This document shows positions 52,968-61,295 of a DNA stretch of 64,000 bases, piece after piece; within the stretch, counting starts at the first letter, position 1, and the number at the start of each line of letters is the position of its first letter. Source of the DNA: Cyclobacteriaceae bacterium (GTDB lineage: Bacteria; Bacteroidota; Bacteroidia; Cytophagales; Cyclobacteriaceae). The stretch lies in contig JALHOT010000001.1 of the NCBI GenBank assembly GCA_022842845.1, forward strand, positions 338,525 to 402,524, in the 5' to 3' direction. The position numbers and the translations under genes are program-made. Below the pieces are notes generated by a model. That model was not told where the DNA came from. It was given only the letters and a program-made list of their open reading frames with translations, and did no database searches.

Positions 52968-53609
52968 CTATTTACTATGCACAGCCGGAAGCATGTATTG
53001 CAATCGGGCCTTTAGCGAAAGCACTAAAACCTCGATTGCGCGGTCAAAATGGCTATTGTTGGGGATGACCAGATCCGAGCTATGCTTCAAGGGCTCTATA
53101 TACTTTTCGTAAACTGGCATTACATGGTATTGGTAGCGGTACAAAACGTCATCCAGATCGTAGCCTCTTTGCTCGTTGTCCCTGCGGATTCTGCGGCTGA
53201 GCTTAACATGGTCTTTGGCTTCTAAAAATATCTTGAGGTCGAGCTCATTTTCGATTTCATTAAAATACTGCACGAAAATACCCTCGACTATAATAATAGG
53301 AGCCGGTTTCAATACAATGGTTTTTGGGGTGGCCTTGGGGTTGTTAAAGGTGTATTCCAGCTTTTCTACTTCCTGGCCGTTTTTGAGCTTCATCAAATCT
53401 TTATAGAAACGCTCATGGTCGATAGCATTGGGCAGGTCGAAATTTTTCACGCCCTTTTCATCAGTTACCTGTTCATCGCGGTCGCGGTAATAGTTATCCT
53501 GAGAAATCAAACAGATTTCTTCCGGCTTAAATTGATTAGACAGGTTTTCGATCAGGTAGGTCTTGCCTGAGCCGCTGCCTCCGGTAATGCCAATGGTATA
53601 GGTTAACAC
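52968..53609 (-). CDS. udk: Uridine kinase
   Basis: A 213-residue P-loop kinase that phosphorylates uridine or cytidine with ATP or GTP in pyrimidine salvage. Walker A: GITGGSGSGKTYL. Further marks: LISQDNYYRDRDEQVTDEKG, NFDLPNAIDHERFYKDL, IIVEGIFVQYFNEIENELDL and LSRRIRRDNEQRGYDLDDVLYRY. The start is GTG at 53609, since no ATG is available after the upstream in-frame stop. It is preceded by rdgB after 33 bases, so it belongs to the nrnA-FKBP-FKBP-rdgB-udk run. Cytosolic. Confidence 0.94.
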   Translation of the reverse strand: MLTYTIGITGGSGSGKTYLIENLSNQFKPEEICLISQDNYYRDRDEQVTDEKGVKNFDLPNAIDHERFYKDLMKLKNGQEVEKLEYTFNNPKATPKTIVLKPAPIIIVEGIFVQYFNEIENELDLKIFLEAKDHVKLSRRIRRDNEQRGYDLDDVLYRYQYHVMPVYEKYIEPLKHSSDLVIPNNSHFDRAIEVLVLSLKARLQYMLPAVHSK

Positions 53610-53642
53610 AGGTAATAAGTTTGAGCTGGCAAGTTACAAATT

Positions 53643-54224
53643 TCAGCGGAGGCTTTCTTTCAAAAAAGCAACCAGCTTTTTTACGGCCTGTGCTCTATGG
53701 CTTAACTGATTTTTTTCTTCCAGGCTCATTTCAGCGAAGGTTTGGTTAAAACCTTCCGGAACAAAAACAGCATCGTAGCCAAAACCGCCCTTGCCTCTGC
53801 GCTCTTCGATGATGGTGCCCTTTACAATCCCTTCAAAATACCAGCTGCCTTGTTCCGTTCGCCAGCAGATAACGGTTCTGAAACGGGCACTTCGATTTTG
53901 CTTGTCCTTAAGATTGGCCAACAGTAAATCAATATTTTGTTGGTTGTTGCGCTGTGGACCTGCATAGCGGGCAGAATATACACCAGGCTCGTTATTGAGA
54001 GCGGCTACTTCCAAACCGGTATCATCAGCAAAACAGGGCATGGCATAATGCTCAAAAACATGGTTAGCCTTTTGATAAGCGTTAGCCTCAAGGGTATGGC
54101 CCGTTTCAGGCAATTCTTCCTGGCAGTTTATTTCCTGCAGGCTTAAAACATTGAAGTCAGGCGCGAGGGCGTGCCTGACTTCAATAAGTTTATACTCATT
54201 ATTAGTTGCGAAACAGATAGTCAT
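53643..54224 (-). CDS. rdgB: XTP/dITP pyrophosphatase
   Basis: A 193-residue Ham1/RdgB nucleotide pyrophosphatase. It hydrolyses non-canonical purine nucleotides (dITP, XTP) to their monophosphates, preventing their incorporation. Motifs: ICFATNNEYKLIEVRHAL, ELPETGHTLEANAYQKA, CFADDTGLEVAALNNEPGVYSARYAG, RRGKGGFGYDAVFVPEG and TFAEMSLEEKNQLSHRAQA. Length is typical. It starts 6 bases after the second FKBP gene and ends 33 bases before udk. Confidence 0.96.
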   Translation of the reverse strand: MTICFATNNEYKLIEVRHALAPDFNVLSLQEINCQEELPETGHTLEANAYQKANHVFEHYAMPCFADDTGLEVAALNNEPGVYSARYAGPQRNNQQNIDLLLANLKDKQNRSARFRTVICWRTEQGSWYFEGIVKGTIIEERRGKGGFGYDAVFVPEGFNQTFAEMSLEEKNQLSHRAQAVKKLVAFLKESLR

Positions 54225-54230
54225 TAACGC

Positions 54231-54755
54231 TTAATCAAAACCACAAACAAAAAATCCAGAAGCTGGATTGAAATAGTATTCGCCCAAGCGGTTAACCTTT
54301 AACCCGAAATATAAGATTTCGTTTTTTCCAATATTAGCCCCTCTTCCATTAGGTCCATAAGCCAAGCCAGAAGGAATGTAAAGAGTAGCAGAGTCACCAA
54401 TTTGCATCATTGCTAATCCAATTTGCCATCCCTTAATTACACCAACAAAAGGTAGTTTTGCGCTTGTAGCACTATCAAAAGCGAAATCATCCTTTAAACG
54501 CAAACCCTTATAACTAACAGTAACGCAATTTTTTTCATTTGGGGAAACGGCTCCTTCACCATTAGTATGGAATACATACCGCAGGCCGCTTTCATCCACT
54601 TGAGCAACAATACCTCTATCACTAAGATAATCGTCTATCTTCTTAATATCAATTTCCAGCTGATCTTCATAAGGAACTACTGGCTCCGTGTTATTTCTAT
54701 CACAGCCAACCGAAAAAAGTAAAAAGACCCAAGCAATAAAAAATCCTACTCTCAT
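54231..54755 (-). CDS. FKBP-type peptidyl-prolyl isomerase lipoprotein (short)
   Basis: A 174-residue lipoprotein (lipobox SVGC, Cys18). One FKBP domain, about residues 75-165: VTVSYKGLRLKDDFAFDSA, LPFVGVIKGWQIGLAMMQIG, SATLYIPSGLAYGPNGRGANIGKNEILYFGL. The last retains the YIPSGLAYG and I-x-N-E-x-L hallmarks of the active site. A helical linker (IDDYLSDRGIVAQVDESGLRY) precedes it, as in the next gene, so the two are paralogues. Cis-trans isomerisation of proline bonds in envelope proteins is the expected activity. ATG 54755 overlaps the upstream FKBP stop by 4 bases. F. johnsoniae GldI is a similar FKBP lipoprotein, but I cannot establish orthology. Confidence 0.88.
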   Translation of the reverse strand: MRVGFFIAWVFLLFSVGCDRNNTEPVVPYEDQLEIDIKKIDDYLSDRGIVAQVDESGLRYVFHTNGEGAVSPNEKNCVTVSYKGLRLKDDFAFDSATSAKLPFVGVIKGWQIGLAMMQIGDSATLYIPSGLAYGPNGRGANIGKNEILYFGLKVNRLGEYYFNPASGFFVCGFD

Positions 54756-55663
54756 TTTACATCTAACATTTCAATGTCAAATACTAAAATTTGGTTCTCG
54801 TTAATTTCGTTGCTTACCTTACGAGGTCCATATGCCAAAGGCGAAGGAATATAGAAGGTGGCTTTAGAACCTTTATTCATCACCTTTAACGCTTCGTGCC
54901 AGCCTTTTATTACACCAGTCTGGTCAATGGTTACGTCAAAAGGTGTGTATGGTTCGCGCTGTGGGTTATAAATACCTTTTTCTTCAGCAATTTTCTTCAC
55001 ACTAGAATCGAAGTACTTACCGTCTAAGGTGTAGCCTGTATAGTTAACAGTAGTGGCCTGACCTGATTGTGCATTGTTGCCCTTACCTGGTTTGGTGATA
55101 ACATAACGCAAACCAGACTCCATTTTTTCAGCGGCTATGCCTTGCTCTGCCAGGAATTTGTCAATGGCAGCGATATCATCCTGTAGTTGCTTGACCTGCT
55201 TTTCTGCAAAAGCCTTCTCCTGCTCTGCCTGGAACTCCTGATACTCAACAATCTTATCGACTTTAAATGTATACGTTAATGACAAGGTAGAGTCAACATT
55301 TGGCGGAACACCTGCTCCTACTACATCTTTAAAAAATTCAGGTACTCCTAAGGTGCAACTTACGCTATCGCCAGGTGATAACATTCTGAACATTTGCATT
55401 AAACCGTTTTCAGTGGTCATGGAAAGGCTGTCCAGAATTTGAACGGGTACAGACATACCGCCTTTGTACGAATCACTCCACAAAGAATCCTTTGAGTCTT
55501 TCAGTACAAAATTAACCATCAGCAATTGACCAGGCTTTGCCGTAGTGCCATCACCCGCTGCTAATACGGTATACTTAAAACCATTAGGTGTTTCCTTTTC
55601 AGATGAACTGCAAGCAGCGCTAATCACGACCAAGGCTGCAAAAAATACATTAGTAATTTTCAT
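54752..55663 (-). CDS. FKBP-type peptidyl-prolyl isomerase lipoprotein (long, two-domain)
   Basis: A 303-residue lipoprotein (lipobox SAAC, Cys18). Two FKBP-like domains are present. The N-terminal one (about 28-150: NGFKYTVLAAGDGTTAKPGQ, LLMVNFVLKD, MSPGDSVSCTLG-like) lacks the usual active-site loop and is probably non-catalytic. A helical linker (EKAFAEKQVKQLQDDIAAID) leads to a C-terminal FKBP domain (about 195-303): TTVNYTGYTLDGKYFDSS, FDVTIDQTGVIKGWHEAL, ATFYIPSPLAYGPRK, INENQILVFDIEMLDV. It probably assists folding in the periplasm or at the outer membrane. It starts 9 bases after nrnA, and its paralogue follows with a 4-base overlap. Confidence 0.88.
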   Translation of the reverse strand: MKITNVFFAALVVISAACSSSEKETPNGFKYTVLAAGDGTTAKPGQLLMVNFVLKDSKDSLWSDSYKGGMSVPVQILDSLSMTTENGLMQMFRMLSPGDSVSCTLGVPEFFKDVVGAGVPPNVDSTLSLTYTFKVDKIVEYQEFQAEQEKAFAEKQVKQLQDDIAAIDKFLAEQGIAAEKMESGLRYVITKPGKGNNAQSGQATTVNYTGYTLDGKYFDSSVKKIAEEKGIYNPQREPYTPFDVTIDQTGVIKGWHEALKVMNKGSKATFYIPSPLAYGPRKVSNEINENQILVFDIEMLDVK

Positions 55664-55672
55664 TGTATAGAT

Positions 55673-56689
55673 TTAATCGATTGAGTTTAATTGTTCTTTA
55701 TAAGTGGGAAGTAGTTTTAAAAATTTTTGAATGGTGTCTTCTAAAGATAATTTTGATTGTCCACCGGCAGCATTTTTATGTCCTCCCCCTTCGAAATGGT
55801 CGCGAGCCAAAGCACTTACCGAAAAATTGCCCAGCGAACGAAAAGATAGTTTCACATCATCCTTTCTCTTATAGATAAAGGCCGCCATTTTAATGCCTTG
55901 TATAGAGAGACCATAATTTACCAACCCTTCAGTATCGCCTGTCTGCGAACTAAAGCGTTTAAGTTCTTGATCCGTGAGTGTGATATAGGCTGTTTTATAT
56001 TCTTCTAATACCACCAACTTTTCGCTTAAAACAAAACCTGTTAGCCGAAGACGCTCAAGGGTATTGGTTTCGTAAACGAGTTTTGAAATACGCGATGGAT
56101 TAGCCCCCAGCGACACAAGGTCTGAGGCAATTAAAAATTCATCGTGGCGGGTATTGTTGTGGCGAAAGCCTCCGGTGTCCGTCATCAATCCTGCATATAA
56201 ACAAGAAGCGATGTTGACATCTATCACTGCCCTGTCGCCCAACTCCAGAATGAGTTGATACACCAGTTGAGCTGTAGAGGCTGCGCTGGTATCCCATTGC
56301 ACAAAGTCTGCAAAATCCTCTGGCTCCAGGTGGTGGTCTACCATCACTTTCTTGGCTGATGACTGTCGGACCATATCCGCCATGTCGTAAATTCTGCCCA
56401 AGGCAGAAAAATCAAGACAAAAGATGATCTCAGCTTCACGTACTTTACCGGCAACCAAAGTATTTTTAGAGGTATCATACGCGATCACCTCTTCATTGCC
56501 CGGCATCCAGCTCAAAAAGTTAGGATAATCGCTCGGAGTAATTACTTGCACCTGATGGCCCTTCTTTTTCAAATACCCGGCAAGACCCAAGGAGGAACCC
56601 AGGGCATCCGCATCTGGTTTGTGATGGGTTGTTACCACCACCTTGCGGGGCTGTGAGAGGAATTCTTTGAGGGCTTGTGCCTTTTCCAT
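55673..56689 (-). CDS. nrnA: DHH-family nanoRNase / 3'-phosphoadenosine phosphatase
   Basis: A 338-residue DHH-DHHA1 phosphoesterase like NrnA, which degrades short RNA oligomers (nanoRNA) and dephosphorylates pAp. Motifs: [21 protein letters not shown] (DHH-type metal ligands; the first HxPDAD), [30 protein letters not shown] (the DHH motif), [17 protein letters not shown] and the DHHA1 end [20 protein letters not shown]. Metal-dependent (Mn2+). It is the first gene of the minus-strand run towards udk, with a TATTTTTG -7 box 14 bases upstream, and divergent from ndk. Confidence 0.93.
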   Translation of the reverse strand: MEKAQALKEFLSQPRKVVVTTHHKPDADALGSSLGLAGYLKKKGHQVQVITPSDYPNFLSWMPGNEEVIAYDTSKNTLVAGKVREAEIIFCLDFSALGRIYDMADMVRQSSAKKVMVDHHLEPEDFADFVQWDTSAASTAQLVYQLILELGDRAVIDVNIASCLYAGLMTDTGGFRHNNTRHDEFLIASDLVSLGANPSRISKLVYETNTLERLRLTGFVLSEKLVVLEEYKTAYITLTDQELKRFSSQTGDTEGLVNYGLSIQGIKMAAFIYKRKDDVKLSFRSLGNFSVSALARDHFEGGGHKNAAGGQSKLSLEDTIQKFLKLLPTYKEQLNSID

Positions 56690-56703
56690 GATTAAACGAA
56701 GGG

Positions 56704-56711
56704 CAAAAATA
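56704..56711 (-). promoter_or_regulatory. Promoter -7 box for nrnA operon
   Basis: TATTTTTG on the minus strand (56711 to 56704) fits TAnnTTTG; the ATG at 56689 lies 14 bases downstream. It shares the divergent region with the ndk promoter. Confidence 0.55.
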
Positions 56712-56777
56712 AGCAGGATTTTACAGCGCAGGGCAAGATTTTACGAAAGCAAGCAAGACTTGCCCAATTCTGCCTGT

Positions 56778-56812
56778 TTTGTAGGGATTTGCCTGAATAA
56801 ACACTACTTTTG
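56778..56812 (+). promoter_or_regulatory. Promoter for ndk
   Basis: TTTG (56778-56781), a 23-base spacer and TACTTTTG (56805-56812) match both elements of the Bacteroidota consensus. ATG 56841 follows after 28 bases. Confidence 0.7.
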
Positions 56813-56840
56813 CGGCCTGAAAATCGATAAAATTAAAAAA

Positions 56841-57260
56841 ATGGCGACCAATAGAACATTCACAATGATTAAGCCTGACGCGACAGGCGCAAATAACACG
56901 GGTGCAATCACCAAAATGATTGAAGAGGCTGGCTTCCGCATTGTAGCTATGAAGAAAACTGCTTTGAGTAAAGAATTGGCCGGTAAATTTTATGCGATTC
57001 ATAAAGAGCGCCCTTTCTACAACGATTTGTGTGCTTACATGAGCAGTGGCCCCATCGTTCCGATGATTTTAGAGAAAGAAAATGCTGTCGAAGATTTCCG
57101 CAAATTGATTGGCGCCACCGATCCTGCCAAGGCAGCTCCTGGTACCATCAGAAACTTATTTGCTAAATCTATTGAGGCGAATGCCATTCACGGTAGCGAT
57201 AGCGATGAGAATGCAGCTATTGAAGGTGCTTTCTTCTTTTCACAATTCGAGCAGTTTTAA
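56841..57260 (+). CDS. ndk: Nucleoside-diphosphate kinase
   Basis: A 139-residue NDP kinase. It transfers the gamma-phosphate between nucleoside di- and triphosphates through a phosphohistidine. Motifs: [20 protein letters not shown] at the N-terminus, [59 protein letters not shown] and the active-site [16 protein letters not shown] with catalytic His. ATG 56841 gives the conserved length; the frame is open for 66 codons upstream, but this stretch contains the promoter. It ends at a terminator shared with the convergent gene. Confidence 0.97.
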   Translation: MATNRTFTMIKPDATGANNTGAITKMIEEAGFRIVAMKKTALSKELAGKFYAIHKERPFYNDLCAYMSSGPIVPMILEKENAVEDFRKLIGATDPAKAAPGTIRNLFAKSIEANAIHGSDSDENAAIEGAFFFSQFEQF

Positions 57261-57286
57261 GCTTTAAGCTTCAAAGCTATTTCAAT

Positions 57287-57318
57287 AAAAAAGTCAGGGC
57301 CAAGGCTCTGACTTTTTT
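57287..57318. terminator. Bidirectional terminator after ndk
   Basis: 14-bp stem with one G-T wobble (57287-57300 and 57305-57318, core AAGTCAGGGC/GCTCTGACTT) and a CAAG loop, carrying A and T runs on either side. It serves ndk and the convergent YceI-like gene. Confidence 0.88.
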
Positions 57319-57330
57319 GTTTCATAGCAT

Positions 57331-57933
57331 TTAGCATCCTATAGCTCGTAAGTCTATGAGAATAGATATCTCAAGTTCATCAACAATAATTTCATCTTTC
57401 GATGAAATGAAAGAAGCACTAGATGTTTGAGTAGTCTTTTGGTGTTTTCTGTCTACCGAAAGCTTTGTTTTAATCTCCAGCACACCATTTTCATTAACCA
57501 CAATTTTTGCTGGGATATACAGGGTTCTTGCATCATCTTTAAATTGTAGTAAAACGGTAAGACTATATTGGTTTGATTCAATTGGGTTAAACCCATACCA
57601 ACTTCCAATAAAACTAACCTTTGCTTCATGGAACTTTTCTGTCCAGAAAAAATCACTTGATTTCAAATGGTTTTCAAAATCCTTTGCGAGTTCTTTGGAC
57701 TCTCCATTATGACAAGTGATGCTTCTCATGTCTAACACAAAATCACCCTTAACAAGTTTGCCCTCTTCATTCATAGAGAAACCAGCTTTTAGGATCTGAA
57801 TAGAGCCCGTATGTTCTTTGGCTAGGGTCGGCATAGATCTCCAGCTAAGTTCTCCAACATGCTTTACGTCTGTGCTCACAACTTGGGCCATTGCACAATA
57901 AGGCATTAGCAGCAATAGAAATAATTTTCTCAT
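57331..57933 (-). CDS. YceI-like secreted lipocalin-fold protein
   Basis: A 200-residue exported protein. The signal peptide MRKLFLLLLMPYCAMAQ sits at the N-terminus when ATG 57933 is used; an ATG 15 bases upstream is an alternative. The mature part resembles YceI domains: HTGSIQILKAGFSMNEEGKL, VKGDFVLDMRSITCHNG, LKSSDFFWTEKFHEAKVSF, LTVLLQFKDDARTLYIPAKI and IVDELEISILIDLRAI. YceI proteins bind isoprenoid or amphiphilic ligands in a beta-barrel; the ligand here is unknown. It is divergent from the membrane-anchored winged-helix regulator, with a 202-base gap holding inverted repeats. Confidence 0.8.
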   Translation of the reverse strand: MRKLFLLLLMPYCAMAQVVSTDVKHVGELSWRSMPTLAKEHTGSIQILKAGFSMNEEGKLVKGDFVLDMRSITCHNGESKELAKDFENHLKSSDFFWTEKFHEAKVSFIGSWYGFNPIESNQYSLTVLLQFKDDARTLYIPAKIVVNENGVLEIKTKLSVDRKHQKTTQTSSASFISSKDEIIVDELEISILIDLRAIGC

Positions 57934-58004
57934 AATTGGTTTTTCCATCAAACATAGAGCAGGTCTGGTTGGGACTAGGTAAAAACCTTGTAAAAAGATG
58001 TTAA

Positions 58005-58050
58005 ATGAATGTAAATTCATATATAAAGCTTATAAAGGGCTCTACATTTG
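58005..58050 (+). promoter_or_regulatory. Promoter and candidate operator of the membrane regulator
   Basis: TACATTTG (58043-58050) matches TAnnTTTG, giving an about 85-base leader before ATG 58136. Upstream lie an inverted repeat ATGAAT-GTAA-ATTCAT (58005-58020) and two direct TATAAAG copies (58022-58028 and 58031-58037) in the -10 to -35 zone, positions where a regulator could bind. Confidence 0.5.
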
Positions 58051-58135
58051 CACCTGCTGAGCAAGAGCTTATTATAAAAAAGAGCAGGCCCAGATTAGTT
58101 AAAATCTTGCATCACTGAAACAGAATCGTTTTACT

Positions 58136-59005
58136 ATGAAAAAATGGTGGTCAATTTCGATTGCAGGCCTTGGCCTGGCTCTAGTACTTCTTTCCGCAAC
58201 TCCCATAGTAGAAAAACAGCCCTCGAACCACACCATGGACGAGATTGAAATTGCCATAAGGCAAATCGGACATACCGTATTGCTTCATGCGGGTGATACT
58301 TCGTCAAGGGTGTTGCCGGTTCAACACCCCAATTCTTCAACCTTCCTACTCACCTTTCAAAGTCCGTTTAGCTTTATTCCAGATTCTCTTGTAAAAATTG
58401 TTAAGACAAGTATTTCAAAAACTAACATCAGATCTTCCTACCGGGTAAACGTAAGAGATTGTAATAAAAAAGAAATCGTTTACGGGTTTAAAATTGGTCT
58501 AGAGGAAACAACAACTTTAGTTCCTTGCCTCGGCCGAGAGCAAAACATGGGATGTTACCAAATTGAAATTTCTTTTGAAACAACAGATATGGCTACTTTA
58601 CCATACTGGCAAATAACACTGGCGATTGGATTTGCTTTGATGATATCAAGTGTTGTCCTCTTACTGCCGATCAAAAGAAAACGTGAACTCACTACCGATG
58701 AGCATACAGTCGAAATTGGTAAGTATTATTTCTTTGCGAATAAAGGCAAACTACAATTTGGGAATGAGCATATTGAACTATCCGATAAAGAGTCTAAACT
58801 CCTGAAAATATTTGCTTCTAAAATGAATGAGCCAATAACAAGAGAACAGTTATTAAAGGAAGGCTGGGAAGATGAGGGCGTTATAGTAGGCCGAAGCCTT
58901 GATGTATTTGTTTCAAAACTCCGAAAGAAATTAGCAAAAGATCCTTCCGTGCAAATTACCAATATACACGGAAGGGGTTATGTGCTCCGTGTTGGTCAAC
59001 CTTAG
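58136..59005 (+). CDS. Membrane-anchored winged-helix transcriptional regulator
   Basis: A 289-residue one-component regulator. A membrane span at about residues 5-23 is followed by an extracytoplasmic domain of about 130 residues containing three Cys (109, 131 and 140), a second span at about 156-178 (YWQITLAIGFALMISSVVLL), and a cytosolic C-terminal OmpR/PhoB-type winged helix (about 190-289: YYFFANKGKLQFGNEHIELSD, LLKIFASKMNEPITREQLLKE, GRSLDVFVSKLRKKL, ITNIHGRGYVLRV). This is the reverse of ToxR/CadC proteins, whose winged helix is N-terminal. The likely target is the divergent YceI-like gene or itself. Ligand unknown. Confidence 0.85.
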   Translation: MKKWWSISIAGLGLALVLLSATPIVEKQPSNHTMDEIEIAIRQIGHTVLLHAGDTSSRVLPVQHPNSSTFLLTFQSPFSFIPDSLVKIVKTSISKTNIRSSYRVNVRDCNKKEIVYGFKIGLEETTTLVPCLGREQNMGCYQIEISFETTDMATLPYWQITLAIGFALMISSVVLLLPIKRKRELTTDEHTVEIGKYYFFANKGKLQFGNEHIELSDKESKLLKIFASKMNEPITREQLLKEGWEDEGVIVGRSLDVFVSKLRKKLAKDPSVQITNIHGRGYVLRVGQP

Positions 59006-59104
59006 TCAATACAGCAAGTTAAAAGGCTTCAAATGCTTTTTGATGCCCGTACAATACTTCTTAGCATAAGATCTAATCTAGTTTCACAAAAACTTCTTAA
59101 AGCA

Positions 59105-59136
59105 AAAAGAGAAGCTGAACACTCGGCTTCTCTTTT
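59105..59136. terminator. Bidirectional terminator after the membrane regulator
   Basis: Perfect 11-bp stem AAAAGAGAAGC/GCTTCTCTTTT with a 10-base loop between the plus-strand regulator and the convergent nucleotidyltransferase gene; A and T runs flank both sides. Confidence 0.85.
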
Positions 59137-59157
59137 GATAGATGGTTAATAACAGTT

Positions 59158-60066
59158 CTATGCCCAAAGTTTAGCCGGATACTCGCCCTTGTTCACGAGT
59201 TCTAAAATTTTATTTGATACCTCTTCTTTATCTTCCTTATAGGTAACACCAAACCAAATATCACCTCCTGATAATACTTTCACTTTGCCTGTTCCCTGCT
59301 GGATCATTTTATTTCCTACTAAAGGAATGAAGAATTCAGCCTTAGGATTATTTGAATTTTCTTTAAGAAAATCTTCGAACATTGTTTCGATAATTGGGAA
59401 GATATTGGGATGGAAGCCCCAGAAATTCATAGAGGTTGGTGTTTCAGGATCCATAACAAGGTCTCCATCCTTTTCTTTGGAAATGATCTTACCGTTTTCT
59501 TTCACGATGGTAACACGTTCCACTACTGATTTCAAATAACCATTCCCATCTTGTTCACCACAACCTCTGGAAACACTACCGTGTTCTGACAATACATTTT
59601 TTAAGGTGTATCCCACCATCGCATGCGCCCCGCTTGCATCGCTATTAAAGAAATCAGCTAATGACTTAAAAGCAGCTCTACCATAAAAATCATCAGCATT
59701 GATGACGGCAAAGGGTTCGTTAATTACATTTTTGGCACAGAGCATCGCATGTGAAGTACCCCAGGGTTTCGTACGCGCTGAGTTCAGATACTGCTTTGGA
59801 ACAAAAGTATCCAAGGCCTGAATGACAAATTCAACCTTTAATTTGCCTTTCAATTTTGGCTCAAAGCGCTCCTTTACTGTTTCTAAAATCTCTTCACGAA
59901 CAATAAATACAACCTTAGTAAAACCAGCACGAATGGCATCGTAAAGCGAGTAATCCATAATGGTTTCTCCACTGGGTCCGAAACCATCTATCTGCTTAAT
60001 ACCACCATAACGGCTGCCCATGCCGGCTGCCAACACAAGAAGTGTGAGGTCTTTTTTGTTGCTCAT
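59158..60066 (-). CDS. Sugar nucleotidyltransferase (UTP/NTP-glucose-1-phosphate type)
   Basis: A 302-residue NTP_transferase protein. N-terminal signature LLVLAAGMGSRYGGIKQIDG (nucleotide-binding GxGxRxG), GPSGETIMDYSLYDAIRAGF, KVVFIVREEI, GTSHAMLCAKNVI, PFAVINADDFYGRAAFKSL (metal-binding DD) and ETPTSMNFWGFHPNIFPIIE. It resembles glucose-1-phosphate uridylyl/thymidylyl transferases but differs from standard GalU, RmlA and ManC in the ADDFYG segment, so the substrate is open. ATG 60066 was chosen over a TTG two codons upstream. No partner gene in the same direction; it may supply an activated sugar for envelope glycans. Confidence 0.85.
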   Translation of the reverse strand: MSNKKDLTLLVLAAGMGSRYGGIKQIDGFGPSGETIMDYSLYDAIRAGFTKVVFIVREEILETVKERFEPKLKGKLKVEFVIQALDTFVPKQYLNSARTKPWGTSHAMLCAKNVINEPFAVINADDFYGRAAFKSLADFFNSDASGAHAMVGYTLKNVLSEHGSVSRGCGEQDGNGYLKSVVERVTIVKENGKIISKEKDGDLVMDPETPTSMNFWGFHPNIFPIIETMFEDFLKENSNNPKAEFFIPLVGNKMIQQGTGKVKVLSGGDIWFGVTYKEDKEEVSNKILELVNKGEYPAKLWA

Positions 60067-60163
60067 AATCAAATTTTAATGCACATAAAGTTCGTAAAAA
60101 TACATTGTAGTTTACTAATATTATTGATTAATGAAGTGTTAAGTATAAAAATTTAAAAAGCCT

Positions 60164-60757
60164 ATGGCGCCATCATTTATACAATCAAGGATGCATCCTT
60201 GGAGAACCGCCATTCTATTGCCCGGGCTCTTGATTCTTCTGGGGGCATGCTCCATTGAAAAGCAATACACCATGCGGCAAAAGCATAAGGTATATTCTTT
60301 CGAGCAAGTGAACTTTAACGATTTACTAAAAGCCTATTTAAATCAAAGTGTTGAGGAAAAGGCGGGGTTTGAAGGGATTTATGCGGTCTCCATGCTTACA
60401 ACCAGGAAAGGGAAAGGCATGCTATCCAGTACAGAAAAAGAAAAAGTTACGAACAGAAAAGATAACTATAGGCAAGTAGCCATTATCAAAGATGTTAAGA
60501 ATATGCACCGTGAATATATTGAACTCAGTATCGATCAGGGACTTCTCCCATCCTACTCTATCAAAGGCGAATTCTCTCAATTCACAGAGAACTCATTTGC
60601 CGTTTATAAACAACTTGACAAAAGAGATAACTTCACTAGTTACACTTTTACCTTCGACAAATCATACGGCATATTGGAAGGGGTGAGGACTGAAAATAGC
60701 GGCAGTTATGTATATACACACAAGCTAACCTATGTAAAACTCTTCCCTAAAAAGTAA
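60164..60757 (+). CDS. Small lipoprotein, unknown
   Basis: A 197-residue lipoprotein. The signal peptide has a basic n-region, a hydrophobic core (AILLPGLLILL) and lipobox LLGAC with Cys29 (counting from ATG 60164; an internal ATG at 60191 would put it at residue 20). The mature part is hydrophilic with a beta-rich tail: KHKVYSFEQVNFNDLLKAYL, GFEGIYAVSMLTTRKGKG, YTFTFDKSYGILEGVRTENS, and YVYTHKLTYVKLFPK. I do not recognise the family. Stands alone between a divergent and a convergent gene. Confidence 0.75.
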   Translation: MAPSFIQSRMHPWRTAILLPGLLILLGACSIEKQYTMRQKHKVYSFEQVNFNDLLKAYLNQSVEEKAGFEGIYAVSMLTTRKGKGMLSSTEKEKVTNRKDNYRQVAIIKDVKNMHREYIELSIDQGLLPSYSIKGEFSQFTENSFAVYKQLDKRDNFTSYTFTFDKSYGILEGVRTENSGSYVYTHKLTYVKLFPKK

Positions 60758-60776
60758 TAAGCTATAGGGTAATAAT

Positions 60777-61295
60777 TTACTTTATTAGCACATCAATCTT
60801 TTGTACGATGATGGATTGGCGCTCTGCCCAGTTTCCCCTCACCAGAGTATACGCAATCCTTCTCCTCTCCAATTCCTGTTTAAAAACTGTAAACATCTCT
60901 TCGCGCTGCTCCCGCAAGTCTCTCATGCCGTCAGCTACCCAGGGCACGTCAATGTCAAATAAAAAGTAATGATCGTATTGAATCATACTTTCTAATTGGT
61001 ATAAAACGGGAGGCACAACCTTTAAGTATTGTCGGGAATAAATTTGTGTTGTGATTAAATCGGTATCGCAAATAAGAATTCTATTGGCCTTTTGTTTGAG
61101 CTGAAAAACTCGCTCGGTCTGTGCTCGCCCTATTTCTATGATATCCTCCCGGCTAAAGTGATTGGACGATACTATCTCTCTGGCAACTTCTGGAACCCAA
61201 ACAGTACCAAAATGTTTCGCCAGCGCTGCTGCCAGCACAGACTTGCCGGTACTTTCAGGGCCGTAAAGACATACAACGAATACATTACCAATCAT
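60777..61295 (-). CDS. NadR-type ATPase/nicotinamide-nucleoside kinase domain protein
   Basis: A 172-residue P-loop protein. Walker A GPESTGKS (residues 12-19) followed by LAAALAKHFGTVWVPEVAREIV, HFSREDIIEIGRAQTERV, ILICDTDLITTQIYSRQYL and DHYFLFDIDVPWVADGMRDL resemble the ribosylnicotinamide kinase domain of NadR, without its adenylyltransferase or helix-turn-helix domain. It phosphorylates nicotinamide riboside taken in by PnuC. Overlaps pnuC by 4 bases (ATGA), which makes the salvage pair certain to be co-expressed. It is the second gene of that pair. Confidence 0.9.
   Translation of the reverse strand: MIGNVFVVCLYGPESTGKSVLAAALAKHFGTVWVPEVAREIVSSNHFSREDIIEIGRAQTERVFQLKQKANRILICDTDLITTQIYSRQYLKVVPPVLYQLESMIQYDHYFLFDIDVPWVADGMRDLREQREEMFTVFKQELERRRIAYTLVRGNWAERQSIIVQKIDVLIK

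Noticed and set aside
54231..55663. Naming one FKBP gene gldI
   Set aside because: Fold and lipoprotein nature fit, but gldI cannot be distinguished from other FKBP lipoproteins without phylogeny.
56643..56840. N-terminal extension of ndk
   Set aside because: It covers the divergent promoter region and the 5' part of nrnA; NDP kinases start at the conserved region that begins at ATG 56841.
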